Source of the DNA: Phytopythium helicoides
Lineage: Eukaryota; Oomycota; Peronosporomycetes; Pythiales; Pythiaceae
Reading direction: 5' to 3'
Length of the DNA stretch: 64,000 bases
Assembly: GCA_024867545.1 (NCBI GenBank)
Contig: JANFNE010000042.1
Location: 248,001 to 312,000, forward strand
Below, in pieces: positions 41,473 through 53,266 of this stretch. The position numbers and the translations under genes were made by a program. Position 1 is the first letter of the stretch. Each line of letters opens with the position of its first letter. Under the pieces are notes generated by a model that made no database searches, had not been told where the DNA came from, and saw nothing but the letters and a program-made list of their open reading frames with translations.

Positions 41473-42204
41473 ATGGCCGACTGGGTCGCGTGGCAAATGA
41501 TCGACTCGCTGTACCCGACGGGCGGCTTCGCGCACTCGCTCGGGCTCGAGGCCGCGGTGCAGGAGAAGCTCGTGACGCCCGCCACGGGCTCGCTCGACCG
41601 CTTTTTGACCTCCACGCTGCACCAGACGGCCAACTTCGCGCTCCCCATCGTCTTCTCGGCCTACCAGCGCGTTGCCAGCGGCTCCAAAGACGCTGCGGAA
41701 CTGGTGGACGCTCTGCTGGAGCTCAACTCGCAGACGACGGCGCTGATCTCGAACCACGTGGCCAAGAAGGCGTCGCTGGCGCAGGGGGCAGCCATGCTGC
41801 GCCTCGCCATCTCGACGTACGCACCGAGTGCTGGCAGAGGAGTTGACGAGCGCTTCGGTGCCCTGCTTGGGGTGCGAAAAGAGTCCAAGCGACGCAAGCA
41901 CCCGGGCGTGCACCACGCAGTGGTCTTTGGTGCAGTTTGCGCGCTGCTGGCCATCAACGCGGACGAGTGCCAGCGAATGTACCTGTTCGTCACGGTGCGC
42001 GACGTGCTCAGTGCGGCCACGCGACTCAACCTCATTGGGCCCATGGAGGCCACGCGGATCCAGTTTGAGAAGCGAAATGAGCTGGAACGCGTCTTCCAGA
42101 GCAAGAAGAACCGAGAGGTTCACGACTCGTACTCATCGGCGCCAGTCCTGGACCTCATCCAAGCCATGCACGACCAGCTCTACACGCGCATTTTCAACAG
42201 CTAG
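41473..42204 (+). CDS. ureF: Urease accessory protein UreF
   Basis: UreF joins UreD and the GTPase UreG in the complex that delivers nickel to urease. This intronless gene gives 243 residues from the ATG at 41473. The diagnostic N-terminal motif W-Q-M-I-D-S-L-Y-P-T-G-G-F-A-H-S-L-G-L-E-A is present, as are the central H-H-A-V-V-F-G-A-V-C segment and the helix around D-V-L-S-A-A-T-R-L-N-L-I-G-P, where family members have L-x-x-A-x-R-x-x-x-x-G. Length is normal for eukaryotic UreF. An upstream in-frame extension lacks an ATG. Implies nickel-dependent urea use; no other urease gene is in the window. Confidence 0.93.
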   Translation: MADWVAWQMIDSLYPTGGFAHSLGLEAAVQEKLVTPATGSLDRFLTSTLHQTANFALPIVFSAYQRVASGSKDAAELVDALLELNSQTTALISNHVAKKASLAQGAAMLRLAISTYAPSAGRGVDERFGALLGVRKESKRRKHPGVHHAVVFGAVCALLAINADECQRMYLFVTVRDVLSAATRLNLIGPMEATRIQFEKRNELERVFQSKKNREVHDSYSSAPVLDLIQAMHDQLYTRIFNS

Positions 42205-42305
42205 TTTGCGCTGATATGGTAGAATAGCTTGAGCCCTTGGTGCTGGCTGACGTTCGCCGTTTAGGTGGAGATGCTTCTGAGCTTTCCATGAAGGAACGAC
42301 AGCGA

Positions 42306-44103
42306 TCACTCGCTCCAGTCGCCGTGTATCCACCGAAACGAGAAGCTGAAATCCACTCCTGTTAGCCAGCAGCGCTATCATAATGAGTCAACACGGCCAC
42401 CATTTGATCATCGCGTGCTATCACTCACCATTGTGTGCGAGAAAGAAGAACAGGCAATACGGGATGAAGATGACAAACTTGGCTTGGATGTTAATCATTT
42501 CTTCTTCGAGCGCAAACGCAAGCTGATGAAGGATGACAAAGCGCAGGCGATAATACAGAAACAAACTAAAACCTGCAAGGGATAGCATCTTGATCCCGAC
42601 AAATAGCGTCACATTGGAGAGAAGTGAAGGAGCGAAAACAGCCATTGAGGGGCTCGCGGAGTAAAAAGACGCGTTGGGCAAGCGCCTGAGGCAGACGTGA
42701 AAGGCGCCATAGACGAGCGGAATGACACATTCAACATACTCGACAAAGATAAAATACTCGGCTTTGGAGAAAACGCGCATGGTTTGATCCGCTTGCTCGA
42801 TTTGAATTCGTCGACTTCGCACAGCTGAGCGCCTCCTGGAGAGCGAGCGTACCAACATGGACTTCTGACCCGCAGGTGCAGCAGCAATCATTTGCGGAAT
42901 AGTTGGACCTACTCGCGCTGTCAGCAACCGCTTGATGGTTTGAAAGGCATCTGCTGATTTGAGCAGGATGTGCCGGTTCGTTTTACGCTTTTGTGCCGCC
43001 AACGCATCTACTGCGCTCTCAAGCAAGCTGCTTCTTCGACTTCGAAACGTTGATTCACTTAGTTGAAAGAGCTGCTCAACACTCTTGGCATGACGAACGA
43101 GCATGTAAACTGAACTGAGCGAGAGTAAAAAGTCAAAGATAGTGACCACTATCATCCACTCGATAGTGGCAGTCTTGGCGTTGAAGCATGCTGTCAGGTA
43201 CAAAGTGTGAAACAACTCGATGGTGAACACTATAAGTTCCGGAAGCTGGGTTTCAAGTCGCCCCCGTCGTACGCTGAGGCCTATGAGCTGTTTCAGGACA
43301 AGCTTGATAACGACCAAGATCACAGGGAAGAGGAGCTGCCAGCGACCTTGAATCATTGAAAATGACCGCTCGATTCCAGGGTAGACAGATGCCAACAAAG
43401 TTTCTAGTATGACAATTCGTTTGAACGCAGCAAAACGCTCTTCATCGGTGTGATTGGAGCTTGAGGATACGTTTGAGCCCGTAGCCGAAGGTTTCCGCTT
43501 GTACCTCAAAACCGCATTGAACGTAACGACAAGCAAAATAGTGAACATCCCTCCAGTGAGTGCGAACACAAACGGAATGGGAAAAGTCCAAACGACCGCG
43601 AGAATCAATAGAAACCCAACATATCCAACATTGGTTATGGTGATAATCACAAGGGATTCTCCAAATGAAAGCTGAGTCTTTGGAAGTAGTGACTTGACCT
43701 GCACAATAGCGCTAATGGTCATCATCACAAGGCATAGCGAGTGACGAGTCCACCACACGTAGTTTGCAATCCACCCTGCCCTTGGAGCTGCGAGTGGGAT
43801 AGATTCGATGCCAATGACAAAAAAGAAAATCGGCATGGGCGTCAACACTAGCACAAGAAACACTCGCAGGCCGGACTTGCGCTTGGAGTACACCGCAAGA
43901 CTGCGCAAACGTGCTTCAGTATAGCGACCGTGATGACTGACCTGCCAGTGCTCCACTGCTCGAAGGGTGCCTGTCAACACATCTCGGAGCCGTGTAAACT
44001 TCGACATGGTGGGTAAGGCTGGACCTGCCTTTTCATTTGGGACTATAGAGTTGGAGCTGACTGCAATATGGGCCATGCCTGCTGGCCTCACAGGCAACGA
44101 CAT
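42306..44103 (-). CDS. Polytopic membrane protein, family not recognised
   Basis: The main exon runs from ATG 44103 to 42429. A GTGAGT donor leads to a short last exon at 42358-42306 ending in TGA, for 575 residues. About nine or ten hydrophobic segments are visible, for example F-L-V-L-V-L-T-P-M-P-I-F-F-F-V-I-G near residue 80 and F-I-P-Y-C-L-F-F-F-L-A near the end. They are split by a cytosolic-looking basic region of about 90 residues rich in Arg, Ser and Lys. I do not see motifs of transporters, channels or receptors that I can name. Similar large, many-membered membrane families exist in oomycetes, but this remains an inference. The reading frame extends 21 codons upstream without an ATG, so a further 5' exon is possible. 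Confidence 0.65.
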
Positions 44104-44259
44104 GGCGTCGTTGAAGACGGGACCGCTAAACGAGCCACGGACTTTGTGAAGACGACAGGTGATCACTGTTGAAGAACAAATTCGGCTAAACCAGAAATCC
44201 AGAAATAGGAGTGTGCAGCTACGAATTCTTTTGCGCCATGATGAATTCTCGAACTCGTT

Positions 44260-45541
44260 CTAGGTCGCAATAGCTTGAACCATATCCTCAACTGACACCA
44301 CAGCAGCGGACGAAATTGCAAGTGTCAGCGAGCGCCAGAGCTCTACCTTTTTCGAAATGTCAGCCAACCGATTACTGTGCTCCAGTTGCCGCTGCATTTG
44401 CGTGATCTCGGGTGGATGGTTTGCTCTGGAGCTGTCAACAGTTCTCAAATTGCTCGTCACACGAGAGCCTCCGGAAAGCATTGGGGACGCAAATCGCCTC
44501 CGCTTCCTTGACATGGGGCTGAAAGTGGCTGGAACTGCTGGCGACATAATTCCTGTCGTTGAGTGATTCAAATCGTGCGTGTGGGTCCATGCTCGCGTGT
44601 ATAGCTGCTGCAGAAATCCGTTGGCGATTCCAACCGTTGGCAGATGCTGATCCCCAAGAGCTTGGAACTCACGCCACCGGTACTCGAGCTGTGCTTCCCA
44701 GTAGCTCGACGCCATTGAAATAGCTTGCGACAGTCCACCCTTGTTGAGAGGAGGCTCTCTTTCATCGAGCAGGTCTCCAAGTTTATAGGCGCGGTAAGCA
44801 GCGAGCAAGTCGAATTTCAGCTGTAGCAGCGTCGACTGGGCCTCCAAAAAGCTCTCGATCGCAGGCACCACATTCACTACCGCCGACTTCTCGGCCGAGT
44901 TTTCATACATGACGCGAAGGAGCTGGAAGATATCCAAACCTCTGTGTTAGACCGATGACGACATTTTTCGCCGTGTCACTGCGTGATCAGTTCGTACATG
45001 GAGCTGGGTAGGCGAGAACGTCGGCGGTACACGCCGAGCGCTCGCTTCGGGGTGACTTGCCAACGCTTGGCTTCTCTCTTTTGCCAGGCGCTTCAGCTCC
45101 TTTTCCAGCTCGATATACAGGGTCTTGAGTTGCGTCACCTTTTCGCTGCTGACCGTCAGGCTGCTCGGATCGCCATCATGTCTTGCTCTCAGCTCATGCC
45201 TGATCTTGCTGACTCGCTCCTGGACTCGTTCCTGCTCCTCCAGCTTCACCTCCCGCCACAGCTGCAGTCGATGAAGCGATGAGAATCCATTCATATGCAG
45301 CATCAAAAACTCTGAGCGAAGTGTAGCATACCGTTCCGTCGGTGTCAAGCCGAGGTGGGAGCTGCAGCAGAGCTCGCAGTTCTTCTCTCTGCACCGACAA
45401 AACCCCGCAGCGCCTGCACGCGAGCACGCCAAGGCTTTCTCCAGTCGATTCTGCGCGTTCCTGGCCCTCCTGGCGCTTCATTAGCGGCACCAGCGCGCAG
45501 CAGCCCTCGCACAAGACCGCACAAGTCGCGCAGTGGCCGCT
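44260..45541 (-). CDS. Cysteine-rich coiled-coil protein, 5' exon unresolved
   Basis: Predicted exons are about 45541-45332, 45261-45033 and 44939-44260. The first visible part has C-A-T-C-A-V-L-C-E-G-C and later C-R-R-C, paired CxxC motifs suggesting a zinc site. The second exon is a charged coiled coil (L-W-R-E-V-K-L-E-E-Q-E-R to L-A-K-E-R-S-Q-A-L). The last is mostly helical, then Ser/Pro/Arg-rich. There is no ATG in frame after the TGA at 45544-45542, so the start codon must be in a further upstream exon, which I could not fix. Candidate sequence lies at 45545-45715. The order CxxC pairs then coiled coil recalls ATG14/UVRAG autophagy proteins, but this is weak and I do not assign it. Confidence 0.5.
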
Positions 45542-45734
45542 TCAGCTCGAGTTAGCCCCACCGAGAGCCTCAGCAAGCCGCAGCAGAGCGCACCAGACGA
45601 AGACGAGCGGCGTCTGCGGAGACGAAGGCAGCGCCACGAGCGCCAGCGCCGAGCGCTCGTTTCGCGAGCGGCACGCATGCTCCACGCAGCTCCACAGCCC
45701 AGCGGCCGCCATCCCGAAATCCAAAAATCGCCAA

Positions 45735-46945
45735 CTAGTCGATTGGCGAGTAGAAGGCCCGCAGGCCGCGCGCGAAGGCGAGCGAAGCACGCAGCGCGTG
45801 GCGGCCGAGCGGGCGGATGAGGCGCGCGTCGGCCACGAACGCGTCGCCTGCCAGCTCGACGGTGAGCGCGGCGGCTCCGCGGAAGAACGCGGCGTCCATG
45901 AGCGACCCGGCGGCCGCGTAGAGCTCGCTGGCGGCCATGGACGCGTATTTGACGGGCATGGCGGCGCTCACGGCGTCTCCCAGGCGCTTGACGCGCTCGA
46001 GAGCTGTCTGGAGCTCGTGCGAAGCGTTCGCGACGAGCGCTTCGTGGCCTGGAGGATGCAGGACTTGCGCGCCGAACGCGTGGAAGTCGAGCACGCCGCG
46101 GAGCGGCAGCGAGCGCAGGAAGATGTCGAGGCCGGAGGTTTCGGGCTCGCTGAGAGCGAACGGACCAGCGTACGAGTCGGATGACGGTCCTCCGCGAGCT
46201 GCGGACGTGTTGAAGGGGACGGGGAAGTTGCGGTTGAGGTCGACGCCGAAGGTGACGCGGCCCGAGCGAGAGCTGATGGGGCGACGGTTCTTGCGCCAGT
46301 ATCGCGTGTCGGGACGCTCGAGTGAGTAGCGGAAGCCGTCCACGTTGAGCACGGGCACGAACAGCCAGTCGAGTTTCTCCACGACCTGGAAACGAGTGTC
46401 AGACGATGGGCATGGATGGAGAGCAGACAGCTTCTCACCTCCAAGACGGACGAGTCGTTCGAGAGCAGCCCATCGAGCATGGAAGCTGCAGTGAAGACGA
46501 CAGAGCTGCCAGTCTGCCACTCTCGGGCATGGGCTAATCCCTGGATGTAAACGGTCTCTACCGACCCGAGAGCGCCGCCACCTCGAACCGAAAGTCTGTA
46601 CGCTGGAATGGAACGTCCCTCAGCGGTGACTGCGACCTCCGGGATCTTGGTCAGCAGATGAGCGTTTGCAGATGCCAGAGTTGTGAGGAACGTATCGATC
46701 TCTTCATCCGAGCGCCAGCAATCGAAGAAATCACTTGATGCATAAGGGAACTGAAGATTGTGCTGATCTAAGTACCCGGATGACCGTGAGCAGCAGTCGT
46801 GCCGTTGCTCAAATTGCTGGACGAGCAGAGCGTCAAAGTCGATTGGACCATCGGTTGGATCCGATCTAAGGCGAGAAGCTCTGCTGACAGTCGGGATGGT
46901 GACAATCGTAGCCACAACGGCCCACGCCAACTTTCGAGCTCGCAT
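45735..46945 (-). CDS. Secreted zinc carboxypeptidase, M14 family
   Basis: Removes C-terminal residues from peptides outside the cell. Exons 46945-46439 and 46385-45735 (intron 53 bp) give 385 residues. The N-terminus M-R-A-R-K-L-A-W-A-V-V-A-T-I-V-T-I-P-T-V is a signal peptide. Zinc ligands are H139 and E142 in H-A-R-E-W and H271 in D-F-H-A-F-G. Substrate residues N220 and R221 are in D-L-N-R-N-F-P. The catalytic Glu is about E346 in T-V-E-L-A-G. The conserved N-V-D-G-F, followed by Y-W-R-K-N-R-R, is also present. No inhibitory propeptide of pancreatic type is evident; about 115 residues precede the catalytic core. The specificity pocket looks hydrophobic, so A-type preference is likely but unproven. 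Confidence 0.93.
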
Positions 46946-47221
46946 GGGTCTTCAGAGGTACGAGGAGGGCTGTCAACGCAAGAAGCTCACTTTCTGAAAT
47001 GCTTCTCGTTGCGGGAATGTCGTCTGTCGTCCGTCGTCGCTGCGATCTGATTACACGGGAGCGACCAACTGGGATCGGTCGGATGGATGACACATCATCA
47101 GCGAGCCGTGAATTCAACTCCACAGTTCCTTTCGGTTCATAATTATGGTGATCCTGCTAATCGCTAATCCTGAAAGCTACAGTCGCTGTACGCGGCATCT
47201 TTATTCTACTTCACCGCTCAA
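46946..47221. other. Gap between kinase 3' end and carboxypeptidase start
   Basis: A 276-bp gap. It should hold the carboxypeptidase promoter and kinase 3' processing signals; nothing specific recognised. Confidence 0.3.
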
Positions 47222-50200
47222 TCAAATAGGCTTATAGAATGAGTCACCTGCAGACTGCGTTGTCGAAGCGGTTGGCGACATCGCTGCCGATGCAATGCGT
47301 GCAAATGGCTTTGGCTCATTCATGACTTGCTGCAGCATGTGGAAGACCATGGCGCTAGTCGGTCGCGTATCTGGGTCACTTTGGAGACACTGCTCTGCGA
47401 CCTGTAGAACACCTAGCGGGCACTCGGTCGAGAAAGTTGGACGAAGCTCTCCGGCCGCCACCATGCCCAAAATTGCGTGCTGATGCATGCCTCGGGGTCT
47501 GTCTGATCCACTATTTTCTCCCTTGCTGCCACTCCTTGACCCAGATCCATGAGATGACTGCTTGTAGTTCCAGTACGGATAGTCTTCCGTGTCGAGCTCG
47601 CTGAGGACGATGCCGAACGAGAACACATCAGCCTTCTCGTTGTAATGGCCGCCAAGTAGAACCTCAGGCGCAATCCAAAAAGAAGTGCCGACACCAGTCG
47701 TCATGTGGGTTTCTTCAATTGAGTGCTCGCGAGAAATGCCAAAGTCGCTCAACTTGGCGTCCATGGACGAATCCACAAGCACATTCTTGGACTTGAGATC
47801 GCGGTGGATAACCATTGGCTGCAGCGAGTGGAGGTACACAAGTGCCTCCGCGATCTGCAGTGCCCACTTGAGCTTGTGTGACTCCCATGTGAGCTGCTCG
47901 ACTGGTCCATTGCGAGTCAAGTCTGCGTTGCTACCACCACGACCACTACCTGTGCTGTTGCTGTGCGAGCTTCTTCCACCACTGAAGAGCACACTTGTGC
48001 GGCTACGACTCGTCCCAGTACTGTTTGTGCGAGTGCTGCGGTCTTGGTCGAGATCCTTGACAGGAGGCTGATTACGCTTGTAGTGCAGCATGACGTTGCG
48101 CAAGTCTCCCTGGTCCATGAATTCTGTCACTGCGATAAGGTGGCGCAGTGCACTCCAGCCGACGCCGATGAATTCGACGATGCGAGGGTGTTGCAACGTC
48201 GCCATCAACACAATCTCGCGTAAAAACATCTCCACTCGGCGCGGGTCGCTCTGGTAGTATGGGTGAACCTTCTTGACAGCCACGTGCCGACCCAAGTAGT
48301 ACCCACTGAAAACTTCGCCAAAACCACCTTTGCTAATACTTTCGCGAATGTCGACATCTGCGAGCGGCAGTCGGTTCATGACAATCAGAGGGTGGCTCAG
48401 TAGTTCCTCCGGACCCGACGAAGAGAAGGTGCTGCCGTCGAAATCGTCATCATCGTCGTGAGAGTGCATGTAGCCATTCTTCATGCGACGCTTCCCGCTT
48501 CCCCCGGGGCGGTTGCTGTTCAACTCTGCTGTTTTCTTTGCACGCGCTCGCCGCCACAGAATGAGCGCAATCACGATGATCACCACACCAACAGCACCAC
48601 CAATTCCCCCATAGATCGCAGCGCTACTGGATGATCCTTCTCCCTCCGATCCATTAACACCGCTACCCGACGTACTTGAGCTGGACGATCCAGAGGATGC
48701 AGATGCAACAACACAGAAAGTTACGCCGTTCAGTGCTGTCTGGTTGCCAGTCGTGCAACTCGTGGAAGACTCTGCCGCATCGATCTCGAAAAGCGTCAAG
48801 TCCTCGAGCTTTGCGAACTCCGAGCTTGAGATTGTAAGCTCTGTGATTTCATTCCCTCGCAGATCTCTGAATGCACAATGTTGTGATGTGAGCGTTACTC
48901 CCCCCACAGTATTTTATTAGGGTGAGGAAACTGTTCTTACAAAGATTTGAGGTTGTCGAGGTCAAAGAGCTCGGAAGGGATACTTGTCAGGCTATTGTAT
49001 GAGAGATTGCTTCGCGATCGGCAAAACACACAAAACATTAGAGGGATAAGCCACCGAAGTAATGAGGTTGGTAGGGCTTACACAGTCTGGATGGTACTGG
49101 TGGTTGCATCTGTAAGGCCCAGACTTAAGTCGGTCAGGGAGTTCACCGATAAATCTCTGCATAAGCACAGCCGAGGTGAGTTTTGAGATTCAGCAGTAAT
49201 TTTTGGCGACAAGGTGACGCACAAATATTGAAGAGTGTCGTGGCGGCTAGTAAACACATCGCTCGAAATCTCACTAAGAGCACAGTTGCGAAGCGTCCTG
49301 TTGCCAAGAAGAAAATTTGTCAGTAAAACACCCAGAGTTTTGAGGAACCTCTAGATCCTCACATGTTGGTTACCGAGGCCGGTACAAAGTTGGCATCGAG
49401 TGTCGCGGATGCAAGACTAATGTTGACCATCTCGCTGCACAAACCAAGGGCGATGTTAGTGATGGCGAAAACGTAGTCAGCGCACAAGCACTTCAGCTCG
49501 TACTAGTTGGTCAGGGACGATGTGCCGAGGGAAACGACGAATCCCTGGAGCAGCGAGGTGAGCCCAGTAGTCTCGACGTCGACGTTGAGAGGCGACGGGT
49601 CGTCACCCACGAGCGCTCTATAGGCAAGTAAACGCTCGTCATTAGTACTATCTTTGCCGACGGTCGGAAAGGATCATTTGGCTCACAGCGAGGTCAGTTC
49701 GCTCGGGATCAGGAGGCGATTGATGGACGTGATGCTGGCTACGGTGACGTTCGCGGGTGCCTCGCTGCTGCTTCCTGAACTCGCGGTGCTGCCATTTGAC
49801 GACAGTAGCGTGACGGGCACTGTCCAGCTCGTGGATCCCTTGAGGTCTGCGAGGCAGGAGCAGGAGGCGTTGCCCCAGTCTTCGGGGCACGCGCCGTTGG
49901 GGTTGTCCGTCTTGATGATGACGATGGGTGCGTCGTCGCAGTCGAGCGTGGTGCTTTTCCCCCACGCAACGGCGCGCAGCTGAGCGTCTCCGTCGCCCAT
50001 GGAGCTCACCACGAGCCGGAGCAGCGACACAATCTCGTCGATCGTCGACGTGGACGCCGATCCGGCCGAGATCTCTGCCGCAATCTCTGCCGCGGTGGCG
50101 CTCGACAGCGAGCTCATGTCGGCCGATCGATAGTGAAATCTCGTCTGGAGCTCCTGGAGTGAAGAGACCTTGGCGTTGACGTCTACGAGGCCGCCCGGAG

Positions 50201-50321
50201 CCGCCGAGAGCTGCCAGGAGACTGCGGGGAACGGCCGGAGACGGCGAGGAGACTGATCGATCAGCCGGCGGATGCGGCGAGCGCATAGCGGGGCCACAGG
50301 AGACGCAGCATGCAGCTCCAT
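47222..50321 (-). CDS. Leucine-rich-repeat receptor-like protein kinase (TKL group)
   Basis: Predicted exons are 50321-49687, 49617-49504, 49434-49363, 49297-49223, 49156-49082, 49009-48941 and 48866-47222, all joined in phase 2, giving 894 residues. The ectodomain of about 210 residues contains C-x-D-D-A-P and C-S-C motifs. Five or six LRRs follow, the clear ones encoded one per exon (N-L-S-Y-N-S-L-T-S-I-P, D-L-R-G-N-E-I-T-E-L). A membrane segment lies at about 429-451 and is followed by basic residues. The kinase domain has S-K-G-G-F-G-E-V (first Gly of the loop is Ser), V-A-V-K-K (about 545), H-R-D-L-K-S-K-N (about 701) and D-F-G (about 721), plus the A-P-E box. A Ser/Arg/Gly-rich insert of about 60 residues sits between the N and C lobes. 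It appears catalytically competent. No signal peptide is visible from this ATG, so an extra 5' exon is possible. Confidence 0.88.
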
Positions 50322-52609
50322 GTGGCGATTGGCGACAGCGAGTGGCACCGCGAGGATTGGCAGATGGGCGAGTGATGTATGTTGTTGGGTAGGTTTGATT
50401 TGACTTGTGTATTGTTTGAAGACTGTTTAATAGACTATGTTAGAACGGAGGAGGATGCTGTTGATGGGTGTTTGAAGTACCACTGCCACATAGTTTATTC
50501 AAGTATTTCGGGCAGTTACAAGCACGGCAAACTGATCCACTCGAGCAAAATTCAGCGCAGAATCGGGCGGAAAAGTATCAACTTTGGTCGCGTGGAGAGC
50601 CAGAAGTGATGTATGCGCCGAACAGCTCGTTCATTTTTCAAGTAAACACCGTGCGGACACTCTTTGAAATTCTTCATGTTGATAAAGTCAACGGAGCCAG
50701 TGATTCTGTGCCATCACCACCCGGAGCCCCTGCAGATGACCTTAGCTGACAAGGATTGGGCGGACAACTGACTGAGTTCACCCGGCCGATCATTTCGGCA
50801 AGCCCATCTGCGTTAATCAACGAAACGAGGCTCTCTCTATCTCATACCCAGGTAGTGATTATGCAGACGAGGAGTTGACAAAGCGACAGGATGGTGGAAA
50901 AACTGCCTTGTTGCCTCTTTGCGTTGGATGCGCTGGACTTCTGGTCTCGGTTTAACACTGGATACTGTCGCCACAGCCACGGGCTTTCCCAGCAGAGATT
51001 ACCATTTTTCTTGACCCTCCTATTGCTGCTGGGTGCAATCAAAACAAGTTACCTTGGCCCATCGATAGAACTGGTCGACGAGAGCCACAAAAGGCAGCGA
51101 ACACGGAGTTGTGTAGCGCCTTTGCACTTCAACTGACAACGGTCTGCCTCTGTGGCGAGGATGCAAATGAGGATCAGCCAAAAAAGCAATCTTGTTGATG
51201 CACTCTTTGGTGCCCATGATGAACACGTTGAAGCAGCCCAGCTTGGCCCACCTCAGCGCCAAGGATGAAAATGAGAAACAGATAAATCATAGCGATCAGG
51301 TGCTGCCACGGACAGCTCTGCAAGGTCGGGCTGGTTTGTCGATGCACTGGTGCACTGACCTGGTATGCTGAGTTGCATTGAACTCACTTCTGTGTGTTAA
51401 CCAAAAGCATATAGGGGTTTGCCAGCGACGATACAAACTCGACGGACTGTTGTCGCTCACTCTCTCATTCGCTCAACGTACAAACTCAGACGCACGCATC
51501 GAAAGTGCTCCAGGTTGACGAATCTGTAGATGTGTTAGCACCCCTCTACAGATCAGGATCCTGAACGAGAGCCGGCAGGGATTACCACCACTTGAAGGCT
51601 ATCCACTCTAGACACGTTTCCAGACTTGCGATACCTCGACGCAACGCTTGGCTGGAAAGAGCGAGCTCGATAAGAGTGAGCACCTCCTCGTCTCGTTCTT
51701 GATCGTGCACAGATTTGCCGCGAAATCAGAGCCACAACAAGGCGTGCATGACCGAAAGGCTCTCGCCTTCATCATCACATCGAATTTGAATGACGCTTGC
51801 CAATCTGAACTCAATCTGCCAAGAATCACCAGAGTGATGCCTACAAACCCGGACGACCAATTCAGACACCAAATGAAAGCGTGCAAATCCTTGTGCTCAT
51901 GCGAGACAGTCGACAATGCACCGCTGCTTCTGAAGCCTTGACTCAACACATGAAAGAATTGATGCGTTTGTCACGGTTGTTCAGCAAATCCCGGCACGAG
52001 TTCGGCGTATCGTCGAAGAGGCCGCAGTCGCTTTTTGCGACTCGTGCTTCCTGCTTTAAGCGCGTCTTCAGTGGTCTAGCGCAAGCGCAAACGCGGAAGA
52101 ATCCCTCGGTTCAAAACCATTTCGTGGGTTCTGAAAGAGCCGCTCGTCATGTTTGCGCCAGCGTGGGTTGGATTGCTCCCATCGGCGTGGGGGTTCACCC
52201 AGCAACATCATCAACTCCATGTCATGTACTTTCAAATGCCCTGTCAAGTACCAGCCAAGCCGTCGCGTTTTATCATGCTCAACGCATCAAAAACAGCATC
52301 CACGTCCATTTTGCACGTGCATGTCGGCCACTCTTTCAACAACAACAACAACAAAAAAAGCGTGCGTTTTTTTCATGTTTTTTTTTTTTCGCGTTCTTTT
52401 CTGCCGCGCCCGTTCGCTCCAGCATACAATTCGCAAGAGCGCATCGTGTTCATCGGCGGTCGTTTGATTGGCCAAAACCCGACGGCGGCCCGCCGTCCGC
52501 GGCCCAGAAGCACAGTCTGCGGTCTCAAGCTCGAGCGCCACCCGAAGGCGCCTCAGCTCGCTCCCTTCCCGACGTCCCCGCGCTGTCCCCAGAGCCCTCG
52601 AGGCGCTCG
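50322..52609. other. 2.3-kb region without a recognised gene
   Basis: Only short frames on both strands. A minus-strand stretch at 51020-51262 is coding-like (P-C-S-L-P-F-V-A-L-V-D-Q-F-Y-R-W-A-K, followed by a possible GTAACT donor), and a plus-strand stretch at about 51950-52050 may also be, but neither matches a family I know and both are soon interrupted. The region may be decayed transposon or gene remains. Confidence 0.35.
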
Positions 52610-53266
52610 ATGCTCGCGGAGGACGCGGCGGCCATGCGTGGCGGCCGGCGGCAGCGTCCAGAGGCGGCGGACGAGCCTGCGCCGCCAGTGGACCCGAGTC
52701 TCATGACGGAGCGCCAGCAGCTGGCGTTTCTGCTGCGCGCGACGGCGCAGGACGCGAGCTCTGGCGCGGACGAGTCGTCCGGCGACAGCAGCGAGGACGA
52801 GCGCCCTCGGCGGCGGCCCAAGCGTGCGTGCGGACGCTGTGGACGTGTGGACGGGGCTGTGGACGGCTGACGGTCGCACTGTGGACGCGCAGGAAAAGCC
52901 AACGACGGAGACGCGCCGGCGCCCAAGAAGCCCAGGAGAGGACGACCGCCCAAGGCGCACAAGCAGCCCGCGCGCGCGAGCCCGAGGCTCGCCAAGGCGC
53001 ACGTGCACGCGTTCCCCACGGCGGCCGATGGAGAGAACAGCGCGGCGGCCGCCAACAAGGCGCCGCACTCGCCCAAGCGCAAGCGGTCGCCGTCGCCAGC
53101 GCCAGCGCCAGCGGCCGCGGCGACGCGCCGACCGCTAACCGCCGCGCCGGACTTTGACACGTGCGCGCTGTGCGGCGGCGCGCCGTTCGACGCGCTGTTC
53201 CTGTGCCCCGCGTGCGACCGCAAGTACCCGACGCAGCAGGCGCTGGGCCGCATGTGCATGACGTGA
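52610..53266 (+). CDS. Uncharacterised AT-hook / CxxC zinc-type protein, copy A
   Basis: Exons 52610-52823 and 52893-53266 give 195 residues. The N-terminal block D-P-S-L-M-T-E-R-Q-Q-L-A-F-L-L-R-A-T-A is followed by an acidic Ser-rich stretch. Immediately after the splice junction is a basic P-R-R-G-R-P-P-K, a classical AT-hook that binds the minor groove of AT-rich DNA. The C-terminus has C-A-L-C-G-G and, 15 residues later, L-C-P-A-C-D-R-K-Y-P-T-Q-Q-A-L-G-R, a CxxC...CxxC pattern likely to bind zinc. Its partner at 54603-55133 shares both end blocks. I know no named family. A nuclear DNA-binding role is inferred. The intron holds five GGACG repeats in 69 bp. Confidence 0.7.

Noticed and set aside
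44260..45541. Assignment of the coiled-coil gene as ATG14 or UVRAG
   Set aside because: Only the order CxxC pairs then coiled coil agrees. The C-terminal region shows none of the motifs I would expect, so it stays unnamed.
51881..52609. Upstream extension of copy A (frame open from 51881)
   Set aside because: The 240 codons before 52610 are low in coding character and absent from the paralogue; the frame is probably open by chance in GC-rich DNA.
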